Below, piece by piece: positions 8,850 through 17,703 of a DNA stretch of 64,000 nucleotides (positions within the stretch are counted from its first letter, which is position 1; the number at the start of each line of letters is the position of its first letter). The notes under the pieces were generated by a model, which had not been told where the DNA came from, made no database searches, and saw only the letters and a program-made list of their open reading frames with translations. The stretch lies in assembly GCF_013280595.1 (NCBI RefSeq), contig NZ_JAAATY010000040.1, positions 1 to 64,000 of the forward strand, read 5' to 3'. The stretch comes from Kibdelosporangium persicum (lineage in GTDB: Bacteria > Actinomycetota > Actinomycetes > Mycobacteriales > Pseudonocardiaceae). A program made the position numbers and the translations under genes.

Positions 8850-8872
8850 TACTGTTCGCTGATCGGACAGTA
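8850..8872. promoter_or_regulatory. TetR-like operator dyad upstream of the membrane protein gene
   Basis: TACTGTTCG (8850-8858) and CGGACAGTA (8864-8872) form an inverted repeat with one mismatch and a 5-nt spacer. It ends one base before the GAGGAGG ribosome binding site of the gene at 8885. Size and layout resemble TetR-family sites, and a bound repressor would block the promoter or ribosome access. No TetR gene lies in the window. Confidence 0.5.
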
Positions 8873-8884
8873 GAGGAGGCTTTC

Positions 8885-9331
8885 GTGGCTGACGTTCCCG
8901 CGACCCGGCACCGGATCACCTGGCTGGAATGGATCGGGGTCGCCGCGGGGATCATCGGCCTGGTCGTGAGCTTCCTGCCGTGGTTCAGAGCCACCGAGCC
9001 GGTCGCCGTGGGCCTGCGCGCGCAGGGAGCGCCGACGTGGATCCCGGTGTGGGAGGGCAACTTCCTGGCGTGGTTCCCGGTCGTGCTGTTGCTGGCCGTC
9101 AGCGTGCTGCTGTTGTGGCAACGGTTCGGCAGGCCGGTGCGGATGACGTCGTCGCTGTGGCTGACCCTCGGAATGCTGGCCGTGGTGATGATCGTGCTGC
9201 GCTGGATCACGTTGCCCGCGTCGGTGGTCAGTGGGTTCGGTCTATACCTGGGGCTCATGGTCGCCGCGGGCTCCGGTGCCGCGGCGTTCCTGGCGTTTCG
9301 GCGCGAACAGCGGGCGATGCCCGCCGGCTGA
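8885..9331 (+). CDS. Small integral membrane protein, unknown function
   Basis: 148 aa with four predicted transmembrane helices, roughly residues 14-35 (WIGVAAGIIGLVVSFLPWF), 58-78, 95-115 and 118-140, with little between them. The GTG start at 8885 is preceded by a near-perfect GAGGAGG at the right distance, so the gene is well expressed when transcribed. A dyad symmetric operator abuts the ribosome binding site (8850-8872). No catalytic motif is visible and no family is recognised. The PucR-type regulator gene follows after 39 bp and may be part of the same transcript. Confidence 0.8.
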   Translation: MADVPATRHRITWLEWIGVAAGIIGLVVSFLPWFRATEPVAVGLRAQGAPTWIPVWEGNFLAWFPVVLLLAVSVLLLWQRFGRPVRMTSSLWLTLGMLAVVMIVLRWITLPASVVSGFGLYLGLMVAAGSGAAAFLAFRREQRAMPAG

Positions 9332-9370
9332 GGCTATCCGCGAAGCGGAAAGGCGAGTTAAAGTCGCGTT

Positions 9371-10546
9371 ATGGGCTCTCGGATAGTGGCTACGCCGCTG
9401 CCTGAGGAACTCCTGGACCTGGCGCGATCGCAACGGGCGCAGGTGCCGGAGTTGTCCGCGCGGCTGGTGGACCTGCTGCGCGACAAAACCGAGTGCTACC
9501 GCCGGGTGGCCGAGCAGTACCCCGAGGAGCTGCGCAAGGTCTGCGAAGCGCATCTGGACGGCGCCTTCACCTCGTTCATCGAGAGCCGCGAGGTCGAACT
9601 CGGCAACGCGCTGAAGACCGGCCGCGCGCAGGCCCGGATCGGGATCACGTTGCCGGACGCGTTGCGCGCCTACCGGCTGGCGGGAACGTTCGTCTACGAG
9701 ATGCTGATCGAACGCGGCAACCCGCGTCCGCACAGCGTGACACCCGAACAGATGTTGCAGGCCAGCACCACGGTCTGGCGGATCATCGACGCCTACTCCG
9801 AAGCGCTCACCACGGCATACCGCGAAGTCGAGGCCGACCGCGGCAGGCTGGACGACCAGGCTCGGACCGCGTTGATGGACGGCCTGCTCGAAGGCCGTAT
9901 CGCGCAACGCCCGGACCTGGAGGACGCGGCGGGCGTGCTCGGCCTGCCGTCCACCGGCAAGCTCGTGGTGATCGTCGCCGACGACGCGAGCGTGGTCGAC
10001 GCGATCGGGTCCCGTGCCGTCTGGCGCCGCCGCGTGCACTCGTCCGGAGTGGACATGAACGTCGGCATCATGGCCGTCGGCTCCGGCGTGACCGCGTTGC
10101 GCGAAGTCCTCGCGAAGACCAGCGGGGTCGTCGGCGTCAGCACCCCGTTCTCGGACCTGACCGAAGTCCCGACGGCCTTGCACAGAGCCAGAATCGCCCG
10201 CCGGTCACTACCACACGGTGCCAACGGCGTGGTGGTCTTCGGCGATTCGCCAGTTGCCGCACTGGTCGCGGGCGCTCCCGCGCTGGCCGCCGAGCTGGCG
10301 CACGAGATGCTCGCCGACTTGCTCGCGCTGCCCCAGGCCGAGCGGGAGATCCTGCTGACCACGCTCGAAGCGTGGTACGGGCACGGCGGATCGGCCAAGG
10401 TCGCGGCCAAGAACCTCTACGTCCATCCGAACACCGTGCGTTACCGGATCCGGCGGATCGAGGACCTGACGGGCCGTGATCTGAACCGCCCGAAGTGTGT
10501 CGCGGAGCTCTACATGGCACTGCAAGCGGTCCGCCTCGGCTTGTAA
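9371..10546 (+). CDS. PucR/CdaR-family transcriptional regulator
   Basis: A 391-aa regulator. Residues about 1-170 form an alpha-helical sensory region typical of actinobacterial PucR proteins (PEELLDLARSQRAQVPELS), the middle is a degenerate GGDEF-like domain, and the C-terminus has the conserved PucR helix-turn-helix (NLYVHPNTVRYRIRRIEDLTG, about residues 345-365). Family members sense small metabolites and often govern purine, sugar-acid or stress genes. Nothing next to it reveals a target: the gene is followed by a terminator and a convergent gene, and preceded by a membrane protein. It starts with ATG at 9371 with a modest GGCGAG ribosome binding site. Confidence 0.88.
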   Translation: MGSRIVATPLPEELLDLARSQRAQVPELSARLVDLLRDKTECYRRVAEQYPEELRKVCEAHLDGAFTSFIESREVELGNALKTGRAQARIGITLPDALRAYRLAGTFVYEMLIERGNPRPHSVTPEQMLQASTTVWRIIDAYSEALTTAYREVEADRGRLDDQARTALMDGLLEGRIAQRPDLEDAAGVLGLPSTGKLVVIVADDASVVDAIGSRAVWRRRVHSSGVDMNVGIMAVGSGVTALREVLAKTSGVVGVSTPFSDLTEVPTALHRARIARRSLPHGANGVVVFGDSPVAALVAGAPALAAELAHEMLADLLALPQAEREILLTTLEAWYGHGGSAKVAAKNLYVHPNTVRYRIRRIEDLTGRDLNRPKCVAELYMALQAVRLGL

Positions 10547-10598
10547 CTTTCTTCCCCGAGTGCGCATCGCACGCATAAGGATCGCCTCGGCGGCGGAA

Positions 10599-10631
10599 CG
10601 CCGGTGCGAACGACAGGCGTTCGCACCGGCG
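10599..10631. terminator. Bidirectional stem-loop terminator
   Basis: CGCCGGTGCGAACG (10599-10612) and CGTTCGCACCGGCG (10618-10631) form a perfect 14-bp stem with the 5-nt loop ACAGG. It lies between the convergent PucR and vWA genes and can serve both. Confidence 0.9.
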
Positions 10632-10649
10632 CCGGGTGAGCTGACCGGA

Positions 10650-12323
10650 TCAGGGCTTGCCGGAGATGAACCGGCTGAGTGCCGCGAAGAAGATCTCGTT
10701 GATCTTCGTCGGGTCCGCCGTGTTGAACGCCTGGCCGCCGGTGGCCTTGGCGATCGCGTTCAGCTCGGCCACGTCGACGTCCGGGCCGAACCCGATGAAC
10801 ACGATCGGCAGCGGCCGGTTCGGGTCCTGCAACTTGCCCAGCTCGGCGAGCAGTGCCTCCCGGGTGACGCCACGGCCGTCGTCGTCGTTCTTGCCGTCGG
10901 TCAGGATCAGCACCATGTTCAACCGCCCGGGCTCCCAGTTCTGACGCGCCGACGTGTACGCGGCCAGGGCCGTGTCGTACAGGCCGGTGCGGCCGGTCGG
11001 GGTCGCCTTGATCGCGCGCAGTTTCTCCAGCGCACCCTGCGGCAGGGACTCGTTCAGCGGCAGGACCGGCAGTACTTCCTTGTAGTCCTTCTCGCCGTCC
11101 AGCTCCGCGGAGAACACCCAGATGCCCAGTTTGGTGCGGGGGTTCATCAGCTTGATGCCGCCCTCGGACGCCTCCAGCGTCACCTGCATCCGGGTCTTGC
11201 CGGAACCGGGGATCACGCCGTTCATCGAGCCGGACACGTCGAGCACGGCCTGGATACGCGAGGCCTTGCTGATGCCCGCCCACGTGTTGAGCACCTGGTC
11301 GAGCTGGGCGGTTCCGGGCGGGGCGACCGGGCGCAGCTGGCGCACGATGGTCCGGTTGTCCGTCGGCGGCGAGCCGGGGACCCGGCCGTCCGGGAAGCGC
11401 AAACCGTTGGCCGCCAAGGCATCGCCGACGTTCTGCGACTGCAGCGCGGTCCGGAACTTCGCCGCGGCGATGGCGACGTCCTCCGGCGAGGGCAGCACGG
11501 TGTACGGGTAGTCCAGGGACGGCGACGCCGGGTTGGGGTAGACCGCGACGAGCTGCTCGTCCTTGCGCTTGGCGTTGTTGTCCAGCAGCGCGTGCTCGGA
11601 GGTCGGGAAGGCGGTGATCGGCGGGCCGCTGGAGGTCGTGCCGGTCTTCGCGAACAGCTCGGCCGCGCCGGACGCCGCGTTGGGCGACAGTTTGCGCAGC
11701 ACGGCGACGTTGTTGGCGGCCGGGTCGGACGTCAGCCCGGTCACGTCACGCACCGCGATCAGCGCCGAGACACCCACGGCGTCGACGGACGGATCGACCA
11801 TGCCGACGTTCAGGTCCGCGCCACCGGCGCCGATCACGTCGGTCCAGCTCAGTTGCTTCTGCGGCCAGCCACGGGCCTTGGCGGCGTCCTCGGCCAGCGC
11901 CATCACCACGGGGGAGCTGGCGATGGACGAACCGGCGTCCGGCACCTGCGTCGCGCCCTTCTCCCGGGCCCGGCGCAGCCAGACGGTGGAGTCGGGAATC
12001 CACACCGACGGCACGTTCACCGGCTTCGGCGCGGACAGCTGGTCCGCGGTGGTGGCGGAGTCGTTCACCACCATCTCGACCCGGTAGCACGTGTTCTCGT
12101 CTTCCGGGTCCAGCCCGCGCGCCACCTGGTCGACCACGGGCGCGATGTCCGGCGCGGCCACCACGTTGAGCACGGTCGGGTCGGCGCACTTGGCCTGAGC
12201 CGGGTCGCGCAGCCGGTCCACGGTGAACCAGGCGACGCCCGCCACGAGCGCTCCGACGAGCACTATGACCAGCATCAAGATCAATTTCCGCCGGTTCCGC
12301 TGCTCGATGTCGTGCCGGCCCAT
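10650..12323 (-). CDS. Membrane-anchored substrate-binding and von Willebrand A domain protein
   Basis: 557 aa. A cytoplasmic basic N-terminus is followed by one transmembrane helix (LILMLVIVLVGALVAGVAW, about residues 14-32), placing the rest outside the cell. Residues about 45-330 look like a periplasmic solute-binding fold (VLNVVAAPDIAPVVDQVA), and the C-terminal part is a vWA domain with the metal-ion-dependent adhesion site DVSGSMNG (DxSxS) and LTDGKNDDDG. Proteins of this architecture are common in actinomycetes; their ligand and role are not established. The start codon ATG at 12323 sits just ahead of the membrane helix. The gene follows the FadD15-like gene on the same strand but is separated from it by a terminator hairpin. 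Confidence 0.85.
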   Translation of the reverse strand: MGRHDIEQRNRRKLILMLVIVLVGALVAGVAWFTVDRLRDPAQAKCADPTVLNVVAAPDIAPVVDQVARGLDPEDENTCYRVEMVVNDSATTADQLSAPKPVNVPSVWIPDSTVWLRRAREKGATQVPDAGSSIASSPVVMALAEDAAKARGWPQKQLSWTDVIGAGGADLNVGMVDPSVDAVGVSALIAVRDVTGLTSDPAANNVAVLRKLSPNAASGAAELFAKTGTTSSGPPITAFPTSEHALLDNNAKRKDEQLVAVYPNPASPSLDYPYTVLPSPEDVAIAAAKFRTALQSQNVGDALAANGLRFPDGRVPGSPPTDNRTIVRQLRPVAPPGTAQLDQVLNTWAGISKASRIQAVLDVSGSMNGVIPGSGKTRMQVTLEASEGGIKLMNPRTKLGIWVFSAELDGEKDYKEVLPVLPLNESLPQGALEKLRAIKATPTGRTGLYDTALAAYTSARQNWEPGRLNMVLILTDGKNDDDGRGVTREALLAELGKLQDPNRPLPIVFIGFGPDVDVAELNAIAKATGGQAFNTADPTKINEIFFAALSRFISGKP

Positions 12324-12489
12324 CTTTTCCTACCCCTCACGGTGTCGCCGGCAATTCCGGCCAATCAGGAAGACCCCTGGAATGTACTGCCTCGAATGGC
12401 GTCGACGAATAGGCCGTGTGCAGTAACACCGGGTTTCGTCAATGATTGTCGTTCCGCAAGACGTGATCGTTGTCAATTGCTTCCCTTGT

Positions 12490-12520
12490 CCCCGGCGGCA
12501 AAGTCAGCGTGCCGCCGGGG
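12490..12520 (-). terminator. Stem-loop terminator after the FadD15-like gene
   Basis: CCCCGGCGGCA (12490-12500) pairs with TGCCGCCGGGG (12510-12520) over a 9-nt loop. It begins 22 bp beyond the stop codon of the minus-strand gene at 12542. The rest of the 218-bp gap to the next gene shows nothing further. Confidence 0.8.
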
Positions 12521-12541
12521 GTGGCGTCACAATTCGTAGCC

Positions 12542-14335
12542 TTATGAGTACAAGGCATCGACGTCGGCCCGGAAGTCGGCCATGATCACCGACCGCTTCA
12601 GCTTCAGCGACGGGGTGAGGTGGCCGGTCTCCGGGCTGAACTCGGTGGTCAGGATCCGGAACCGGCGGACCGACTCGGCCTTGGACACCGCGAGGTTGCC
12701 CTCGTCGACCGCACGCTGGATCTCGGCGTTGAGGTCCGGGTCGTCGACCAGGTCCGCGACGGTCGCCGACTCGGGCTTGCCGTTGGTGGACTTCCAGTAG
12801 GCGAAGTAGTCCGGCTCGATGGTGATCAGCGCGGCGATGTAGCTCTTCCCGTCGCCGACCACCATGGCCTGCCCGACCAGCGGGTGCGCCGCGATCCGGT
12901 CCTCGATCACGGCGGGCGCGACGTTCTTGCCGCCGCTGGTCACCAGGATCTCCTTCTTCCGCCCGGTGATCTTCAGGAAGCCCTCGTCGTCCAGTTCACC
13001 GAGGTCACCGGTGGCGAACCAGCCCTCGTCGTCCAGCGCGGCCTTGGTGGCCTCCTCGTTCTGCCAGTAGCCGGGGAACACCTGGCCGCCCTTGATCTGG
13101 ATCTCGCCGTCCTCGGCGATCCGCACCGCGGTGTTCGGCAGCGGGTGGCCGACCGTGCCCGGCTTGAACTTGTCCGGCGAGTTCACCGTGGCCGCCGCGC
13201 ACGTCTCGGTCAGGCCGTAGCCCTCGAACACGACCAGGCCGACGCCGCGGAAGAAGTGAGTCAGCCGCAGGCCGAGGGCCGCGCCACCGGAGATGGCGTA
13301 CTTGGCCTTGCCGCCGAGTGCGGCACGCAGTTTCGAGTAGACGAGTTTGTCGAAGATCGCGTGCTTGATCTTCAGCCCGATTCCGGCCTTGCCGTCGGCC
13401 TCGCTGAAGGCGATCGCGGTCGCCGCGGCGGCGTCGAAGATCTTGCCCTTGCCCGCGGAGTGCGCCTTCTGCCGTGCGCCGTTGTAGACCTTCTCCAGCA
13501 CGTACGGCACCGACAGGATGAACGTCGGCTTGAACGCGGCCAGGTCCTCGGTGACCTTCTTGATGTCGCCGGTGTGCCCGAGCCGTGCCCGCGCCTGCAC
13601 CGCGCCGACCTGCACCATTCGCCCGAAGACGTGGGCCAGCGGCAGGAACAGCAGGGTGGAGGTCTCCTCGACGCCGAGGCCCTTGAACACCGGCGCCAGC
13701 ATCTCCACGACGTTGCCGCCCTCGGAGTGGAAGTTGGCGTGGGTGAGCACGCAGCCCTTGGGCCGCCCGGTGGTGCCGGACGTGTAGATCAACGTGGCGA
13801 TGTCGGACGCCTTCACCGCCTTGCGGCGTTCGTCGACCGCCTCGGCCGTCTCGTTCACGCCGGCCGCGACGACCTGGTCGACCGCGCCCCGCTCGATGTT
13901 CCAGACCTGCCTGAGCGCGGGCGTCGCCGCCCTGACGCTGTCCACTTTGGCCTGCAATGCGTCGTTCTCGGCGATCACCGCGACCGCGCCGGAGTCGGAG
14001 AGGATCCACTGGATCTGCTCCTCCGACGACGTCACGTAGATCGGTACCGGAACGCCGCCGACCGCCCAGATGGCGAAGTCGAACAGGGTCCACTCGTACC
14101 GCGTCGCGGCGAGGATCGCCACCCGGTCACCGACACCCACACCGGAACCGATCAGGCCACGCGCGACGGCGACCATCTCGTCCTTGAACTGTGCCGCGGT
14201 GACGTCCCGCCAGGTGCCGTCGACCTTGCGGCTGAACGCCACCGTGTCGGGGACCTCGGCCGCGTTGGTGTAGATGAGGTCGGCCAGTCCACCGCCGTAG
14301 GGCTCCACCAAGGGGGCGACTGCGATCTCGCGCAT
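12542..14335 (-). CDS. Long-chain acyl-CoA synthetase, FadD15-like
   Basis: A 597-aa AMP-forming long-chain fatty acid:CoA ligase that would activate free fatty acids for beta-oxidation or lipid synthesis at the membrane. The P-loop-like motif is LIYTSGTTGRPKGCVLTH, the FEGYGLTETCA motif is present, and the C-terminal half has FATGDLGELDDEGFLKITGR and the KKEILVTSGGKNVAP signature typical of FadD15/Faa-type synthetases. The N-terminus MREIAVAPLVEPYGGGLADL matches that subgroup. ATG at 14335 is preceded by GGAGGAG. This is the second fatty-acyl-CoA ligase in the window; the one at 1554 belongs to a different subfamily. It is flanked by its own terminator downstream and probably has its own promoter. 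Confidence 0.92.
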   Translation of the reverse strand: MREIAVAPLVEPYGGGLADLIYTNAAEVPDTVAFSRKVDGTWRDVTAAQFKDEMVAVARGLIGSGVGVGDRVAILAATRYEWTLFDFAIWAVGGVPVPIYVTSSEEQIQWILSDSGAVAVIAENDALQAKVDSVRAATPALRQVWNIERGAVDQVVAAGVNETAEAVDERRKAVKASDIATLIYTSGTTGRPKGCVLTHANFHSEGGNVVEMLAPVFKGLGVEETSTLLFLPLAHVFGRMVQVGAVQARARLGHTGDIKKVTEDLAAFKPTFILSVPYVLEKVYNGARQKAHSAGKGKIFDAAAATAIAFSEADGKAGIGLKIKHAIFDKLVYSKLRAALGGKAKYAISGGAALGLRLTHFFRGVGLVVFEGYGLTETCAAATVNSPDKFKPGTVGHPLPNTAVRIAEDGEIQIKGGQVFPGYWQNEEATKAALDDEGWFATGDLGELDDEGFLKITGRKKEILVTSGGKNVAPAVIEDRIAAHPLVGQAMVVGDGKSYIAALITIEPDYFAYWKSTNGKPESATVADLVDDPDLNAEIQRAVDEGNLAVSKAESVRRFRILTTEFSPETGHLTPSLKLKRSVIMADFRADVDALYS

Positions 14336-14432
14336 ACCTCACTCCTCCGACCTGCTACTACTCGGTAACCAGGGTGACATAGTGCCTTCCCGCTGCGGTA
14401 ACGGCCAGACCCCGCGTCCGAATCGGTACTTT

Positions 14433-14450
14433 CCGGGCAGGCTCGCCCGG
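14433..14450 (-). terminator. Possible weak terminator after asparaginase
   Basis: CCGGGC-AGGCTC-GCCCGG forms a 6-bp GC stem about 100 bp beyond the asparaginase stop codon, inside the 212-bp gap before the FadD15-like gene. It is short, and the gap may equally hold the promoter of that gene. Confidence 0.35.
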
Positions 14451-14547
14451 CGCGACCCACCGTCCGGTAGCCTCGCACAGTCGGCGGTAAACGTTTCCTG
14501 CGTCACAGTGGAAAATGCGCCGACCGCATTCTTCACACGGATTTTCC

Positions 14548-15549
14548 TCAGCTCATCACCCGGATCTCGCCGGAGTCGCGGAACACGCGCGTGATCTCGG
14601 CGCGATCGGCTCCGGCGGACACCAGAACGTGCAGCAGAACACGTGCTTTGAACGGGTCGAGGAAACCGGCGTTGATGAGGCCCCTTGACAACAGGTCCTG
14701 TTCCGAACCCGGATATCCGTATGTCCGGGTCAGCACCGGCCCGGAACTGGTCCGCGACGCCAGCACGACCGGTTTCGCCTCGGCCAGCTCGGCCAGCAAC
14801 GGCACCAGCCGGGACGGCACGTGCCCGCCGCCGAACCCGGCGATGACCAGGCCGTCGGTGTGCTCGGCGAACGGGCGCAGCCAGTCACCGTCGTCACCCA
14901 GCGCGGCGTGCACCATGCCGATCGACGTCTCCGACAGCCGGGGACTACGCGGCAGCGGATCGTACGGCCGCGGCCTGCTCAACAGGACCAGCTCCTGCTC
15001 GACGATGTGACCGATCGGGGCGGCGTTGGGCGACGTGAACGCTCCCGTGCTGGTGCTGTGCGACTTACGGACGTAACGAGCGGCGTGCACCTCGTCGGAC
15101 ATCACCACGACGGTGCCGAGGCCACGAGCCCGCGGATCGGCCGCGACGACCATCGCGGCCAGGAGGTTCGCCGGGCCGTCCGGGCCTGCCTGCTGCGGGT
15201 GGCGCATCGCGCCGGTCATCACGATCGGCACGTCCCCGCCGATCGTGCGGTCCAGGAAGTAGGAGGACTCCTCGATCGTGTCCGTGCCCTGCGTGACGAC
15301 GATGCCGGTCGCGCCCGCCGCGATCTCCTCCTCGATCTTCGTGGCCAGCGCGGCCAGATCGGTGAACCCGATGTCCGGGCTCGGCAGCCTGCGGAAGTCG
15401 TGGGTGACCAGCTCGACGTCGAGCTCGGGCAGGGTCGAGAGCAGGTCGGCCGCGTCGAGTCTCGGTACGACCGCACCGGACGCGCTCGCCGACGTCATCG
15501 CGATGGTGCCGCCGAGGGTCAGCATCGACAGCCTGGGTTTGTCCGTCAC
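14548..15549 (-). CDS. L-asparaginase
   Basis: A 333-aa enzyme that hydrolyses L-asparagine to aspartate and ammonia. Both active-site signatures are visible: TLGGTIAM at about residues 11-18, with the nucleophilic threonine, and TQGTDTIEESSY near residue 90, with the second Thr-Asp pair. No signal peptide is present, so it should be cytoplasmic (type I-like in location). Length and motif order match the family. The start is GTG at 15549 (MTDKPRLSMLTLGG). The gene diverges from the secreted hydrolase gene at 15591 with only 41 bp between start codons, so their promoters overlap or one transcript is leaderless. Confidence 0.9.
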   Translation of the reverse strand: MTDKPRLSMLTLGGTIAMTSASASGAVVPRLDAADLLSTLPELDVELVTHDFRRLPSPDIGFTDLAALATKIEEEIAAGATGIVVTQGTDTIEESSYFLDRTIGGDVPIVMTGAMRHPQQAGPDGPANLLAAMVVAADPRARGLGTVVVMSDEVHAARYVRKSHSTSTGAFTSPNAAPIGHIVEQELVLLSRPRPYDPLPRSPRLSETSIGMVHAALGDDGDWLRPFAEHTDGLVIAGFGGGHVPSRLVPLLAELAEAKPVVLASRTSSGPVLTRTYGYPGSEQDLLSRGLINAGFLDPFKARVLLHVLVSAGADRAEITRVFRDSGEIRVMS

Positions 15550-15590
15550 GGCCGGGACTTTATGTCGTACCCCTGTAGTTGCATCGGTTC

Positions 15591-16811
15591 ATGAGACGGA
15601 AAACGCTTCTCACACTGGTGACAGTGTTCGGGCTGGTGGCGACCCCCGCGGTCGCGTCCGCCGGTCAGTCCGGGGGCTGGGAAGGCACGTGGACTGCCTC
15701 GGCACACAGGCCGCACGAAGGCTTCGCGCCGAACTGGTCGCTCGAGGGCTTCGCCGACCAGACCGTCCGTCAGGTCGTCCGCGTGAGCCAGGGCGGCCCG
15801 GCGGTCCGTATCCAGCTGAGCAACAAGTACGGCACGACTCCGCTCACGGTCACCGGCGCGACGATCGCCAAGGCGACGCACGGCGCCGCGGTCGAGTCGG
15901 TGCGGCCGTTGACGTTCAAGGCCCGCAAGCAGGCGGTGATCCCGCCGGGCGGGCAGGTCGCGAGTGACACGGCGTTCCTGCCCGTGCGGCCCTTGGAAAG
16001 CCTCGCGGTGACGCTGTACTTCGCCAAGCCGACCGGCCCGGTCACGTACCACGCTGTCGCGGAGGCCACGACCTACCGCGCGGCCGGTGATCACCGCGAT
16101 GACCGTGACGGCGCGGCTTTCACCGAGACTTCGCAGTCCTGGTACCTGCTTTCGGGCGTCCAGGTGATCGACCCGAACCCACGTCGCGATGTGGTGGTGG
16201 CGTTCGGTGACTCGATCACCGACGGCTTCGGCGCCGGTCCGAACACCAACGACCGCTACCCGGACGAGCTGGCGGAGCGGCTGCGTGGCCGGCTCGGCGT
16301 GCTGAACCAGGGCATCGGCGCCAACCAGGTACTGGCAGACACCGGCTTCGGCGGTGACAGCGCGCTCAACCGGTTCAAGTCGGACGTGCTGAGCCAGCCG
16401 CGGGTCCGCACGGTGATCATCCTGGAGGGCGTCAACGACATCGGTTTGTCCGAGATCGAGGTGCCGGGGCTTCCGCCGCGGCCGCCAGTGACCGCGGCGC
16501 AACTGATCGCCGGGCATCGTGAGCTCGTCCGTCAGGCGCGGGAGAAGGGCCTGCGGGTGATCGGCGCGACGATCCTGCCGTACAAGGGAGCCGCGTACTA
16601 CACCGAGCGCGGGGAGAAGGTCCGCGACGAGGTCAACACCTGGATCCGCACGTCCGGTGTGTACGACGCGGTCGTGGACTTCGACAGGGTGATGGCCGAC
16701 CCGAAGGACGCGGACGCCCTGAACCCCGCGTACGACGTCGGTGACAGGCTGCACCCGAACGCCGTGGGCTACAAGGCGATGGCCGCCGCGATCGACCTGA
16801 GGTCCTTGTAA
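15591..16811 (+). CDS. Secreted SGNH/GDSL hydrolase
   Basis: A 406-aa exported esterase or lipase-like enzyme. The signal peptide [24 protein letters not shown] is followed by an N-terminal beta domain of about 180 residues, then the SGNH core: block [13 protein letters not shown] with the catalytic serine, block II around GIGANQVL, block III EGVNDIG with the oxyanion asparagine, and block [11 protein letters not shown] with the Asp-x-x-His pair. Actinobacterial proteins of this layout are usually annotated as GDSL-like lipases or rhamnogalacturonan/xylan acetylesterases; the substrate here is unknown. ATG at 15591 is preferred to a TTG 12 nt earlier because it gives a clean signal peptide. 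The SDR gene follows after 10 bp. Confidence 0.9.
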   Translation: MRRKTLLTLVTVFGLVATPAVASAGQSGGWEGTWTASAHRPHEGFAPNWSLEGFADQTVRQVVRVSQGGPAVRIQLSNKYGTTPLTVTGATIAKATHGAAVESVRPLTFKARKQAVIPPGGQVASDTAFLPVRPLESLAVTLYFAKPTGPVTYHAVAEATTYRAAGDHRDDRDGAAFTETSQSWYLLSGVQVIDPNPRRDVVVAFGDSITDGFGAGPNTNDRYPDELAERLRGRLGVLNQGIGANQVLADTGFGGDSALNRFKSDVLSQPRVRTVIILEGVNDIGLSEIEVPGLPPRPPVTAAQLIAGHRELVRQAREKGLRVIGATILPYKGAAYYTERGEKVRDEVNTWIRTSGVYDAVVDFDRVMADPKDADALNPAYDVGDRLHPNAVGYKAMAAAIDLRSL

Positions 16812-16821
16812 TACTCACCGC

Positions 16822-17559
16822 ATGACTCAGGTTGCTGTGATCACTGGGGCCGGTTCGGGGATCGGCCGGGCTGTCGCCGTCGAACTGCTCGACGCCGGAT
16901 ACACGGTGGTCCTCGCGGGCAGGCGCGAGGACAAGTTGCGCGAGACGGCGGCGCTCAGCCAGGGCGAATCCCTGGCCGTCCCCACCGACGTGGCCGACCC
17001 GGACTCGGTACGGGCCCTGTTCGACCAGGTCCGGGCTCGCTACGGCCGGGTCGACGTGCTGTTCAACAACGCGGGCCTGAACGCCCCGGGAAACGTCGGC
17101 GACGTGTCCCTCGAGGACTGGCGACGGGTGATCGACATCAACCTGACCGGCTCGTTCCTGTGCGCGCAGCAGGCGTTCACCCTGATGCGCGACCAGGACC
17201 CCCAGGGCGGCCGGATCATCAACAACGGCTCGATCTCGGCCCACAGCCCGCGCCCGGGCAGCCCGGCCTACACCGCGTCGAAGCACGCCATCACCGGCCT
17301 GACGAAGTCGATCTCCCTGGACGGCAGGCCCTACAACATCGCGTGTGGACAGATCGACATCGGCAACGCGGCCACCGAAATGGCGAGCAGGTTCGTCGAA
17401 GGCGTCCCGCAGGCCAACGGGACCATCGCCCCCGAACCGGTCTTCGACGTGCGGCACGTCGCCACGGCGGTCCGGCAAATGGTCGCCCTCCCGCTGGACA
17501 CGAACGTCCAGTTCATGACGATCATGGCGACAACCATGCCCTTCGTAGGCCGAGGATAA
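16822..17559 (+). CDS. Short-chain dehydrogenase/reductase
   Basis: A 245-aa classical SDR that would oxidise or reduce an alcohol/carbonyl with NAD(P). The Rossmann glycine motif is [10 protein letters not shown] at residues 9-18, followed by the NNAG motif in VLFNNAGLN and the catalytic Ser with the YTASKHA Tyr-x-x-x-Lys pair. It starts with ATG at 16822 only 10 bp after the SGNH hydrolase stop, so the two are probably cotranscribed. Two bases past its stop codon begins a complete palindromic repeat that should end the transcript. The substrate cannot be told from sequence. Confidence 0.9.
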   Translation: MTQVAVITGAGSGIGRAVAVELLDAGYTVVLAGRREDKLRETAALSQGESLAVPTDVADPDSVRALFDQVRARYGRVDVLFNNAGLNAPGNVGDVSLEDWRRVIDINLTGSFLCAQQAFTLMRDQDPQGGRIINNGSISAHSPRPGSPAYTASKHAITGLTKSISLDGRPYNIACGQIDIGNAATEMASRFVEGVPQANGTIAPEPVFDVRHVATAVRQMVALPLDTNVQFMTIMATTMPFVGRG

Positions 17560-17560
17560 C

Positions 17561-17608
17561 CCTCGTGAGTGTTTGTCAGGGTTAGAACACGGATAAACAC
17601 TCACGAGG
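17561..17608. repeat. CTCGTGAG palindromic intergenic repeat, copy 3
   Basis: Perfect arms CCTCGTGAGTGTTT (17561-17574) and AAACACTCACGAGG (17595-17608) flank the loop GTCAGGGTTAGAACACGGAT. It starts 2 bp after the SDR stop codon. The 12 bases following the right arm (TGACCAGGGCGG) match those following copy 4 at 20819, where they are coding sequence of a GntR gene. That shared flank suggests that one copy was duplicated from the other locus with some neighbouring DNA. Confidence 0.9.
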
Positions 17609-17622
17609 TGACCAGGGCGGTG

Positions 17623-17652
17623 CTTGGCCCATGACGGTCGTCATGGGTCAAG
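17623..17652. promoter_or_regulatory. 30-bp operator-like palindrome upstream of the ABC/two-component operon
   Basis: CTTGGCCCATGACG (17623-17636) and CGTCATGGGTCAAG (17639-17652) form 14-bp arms with a single mismatch around a central GT; the inner 9 bp are perfect. It lies 51 bp before the ATG of the ABC ATPase gene. The tight centre (2-nt spacer) suits a protein-binding dyad better than a transcription terminator. The regulator is unknown; the operon's own LuxR-type response regulator is one candidate. Confidence 0.55.
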
Positions 17653-17703
17653 TCGCGACCCTCGACACTGACCATCGGGCAAGCCCACTCGTAGCGTCGA
17701 AGC

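Noticed and set aside
10497-12539. A 680-codon plus-strand reading frame opposite the vWA protein gene
   Set aside because: It is low-complexity (Arg/Gly/Val/His-rich), mirrors the GC bias of the minus-strand gene, and has no ribosome binding site or recognisable domain.
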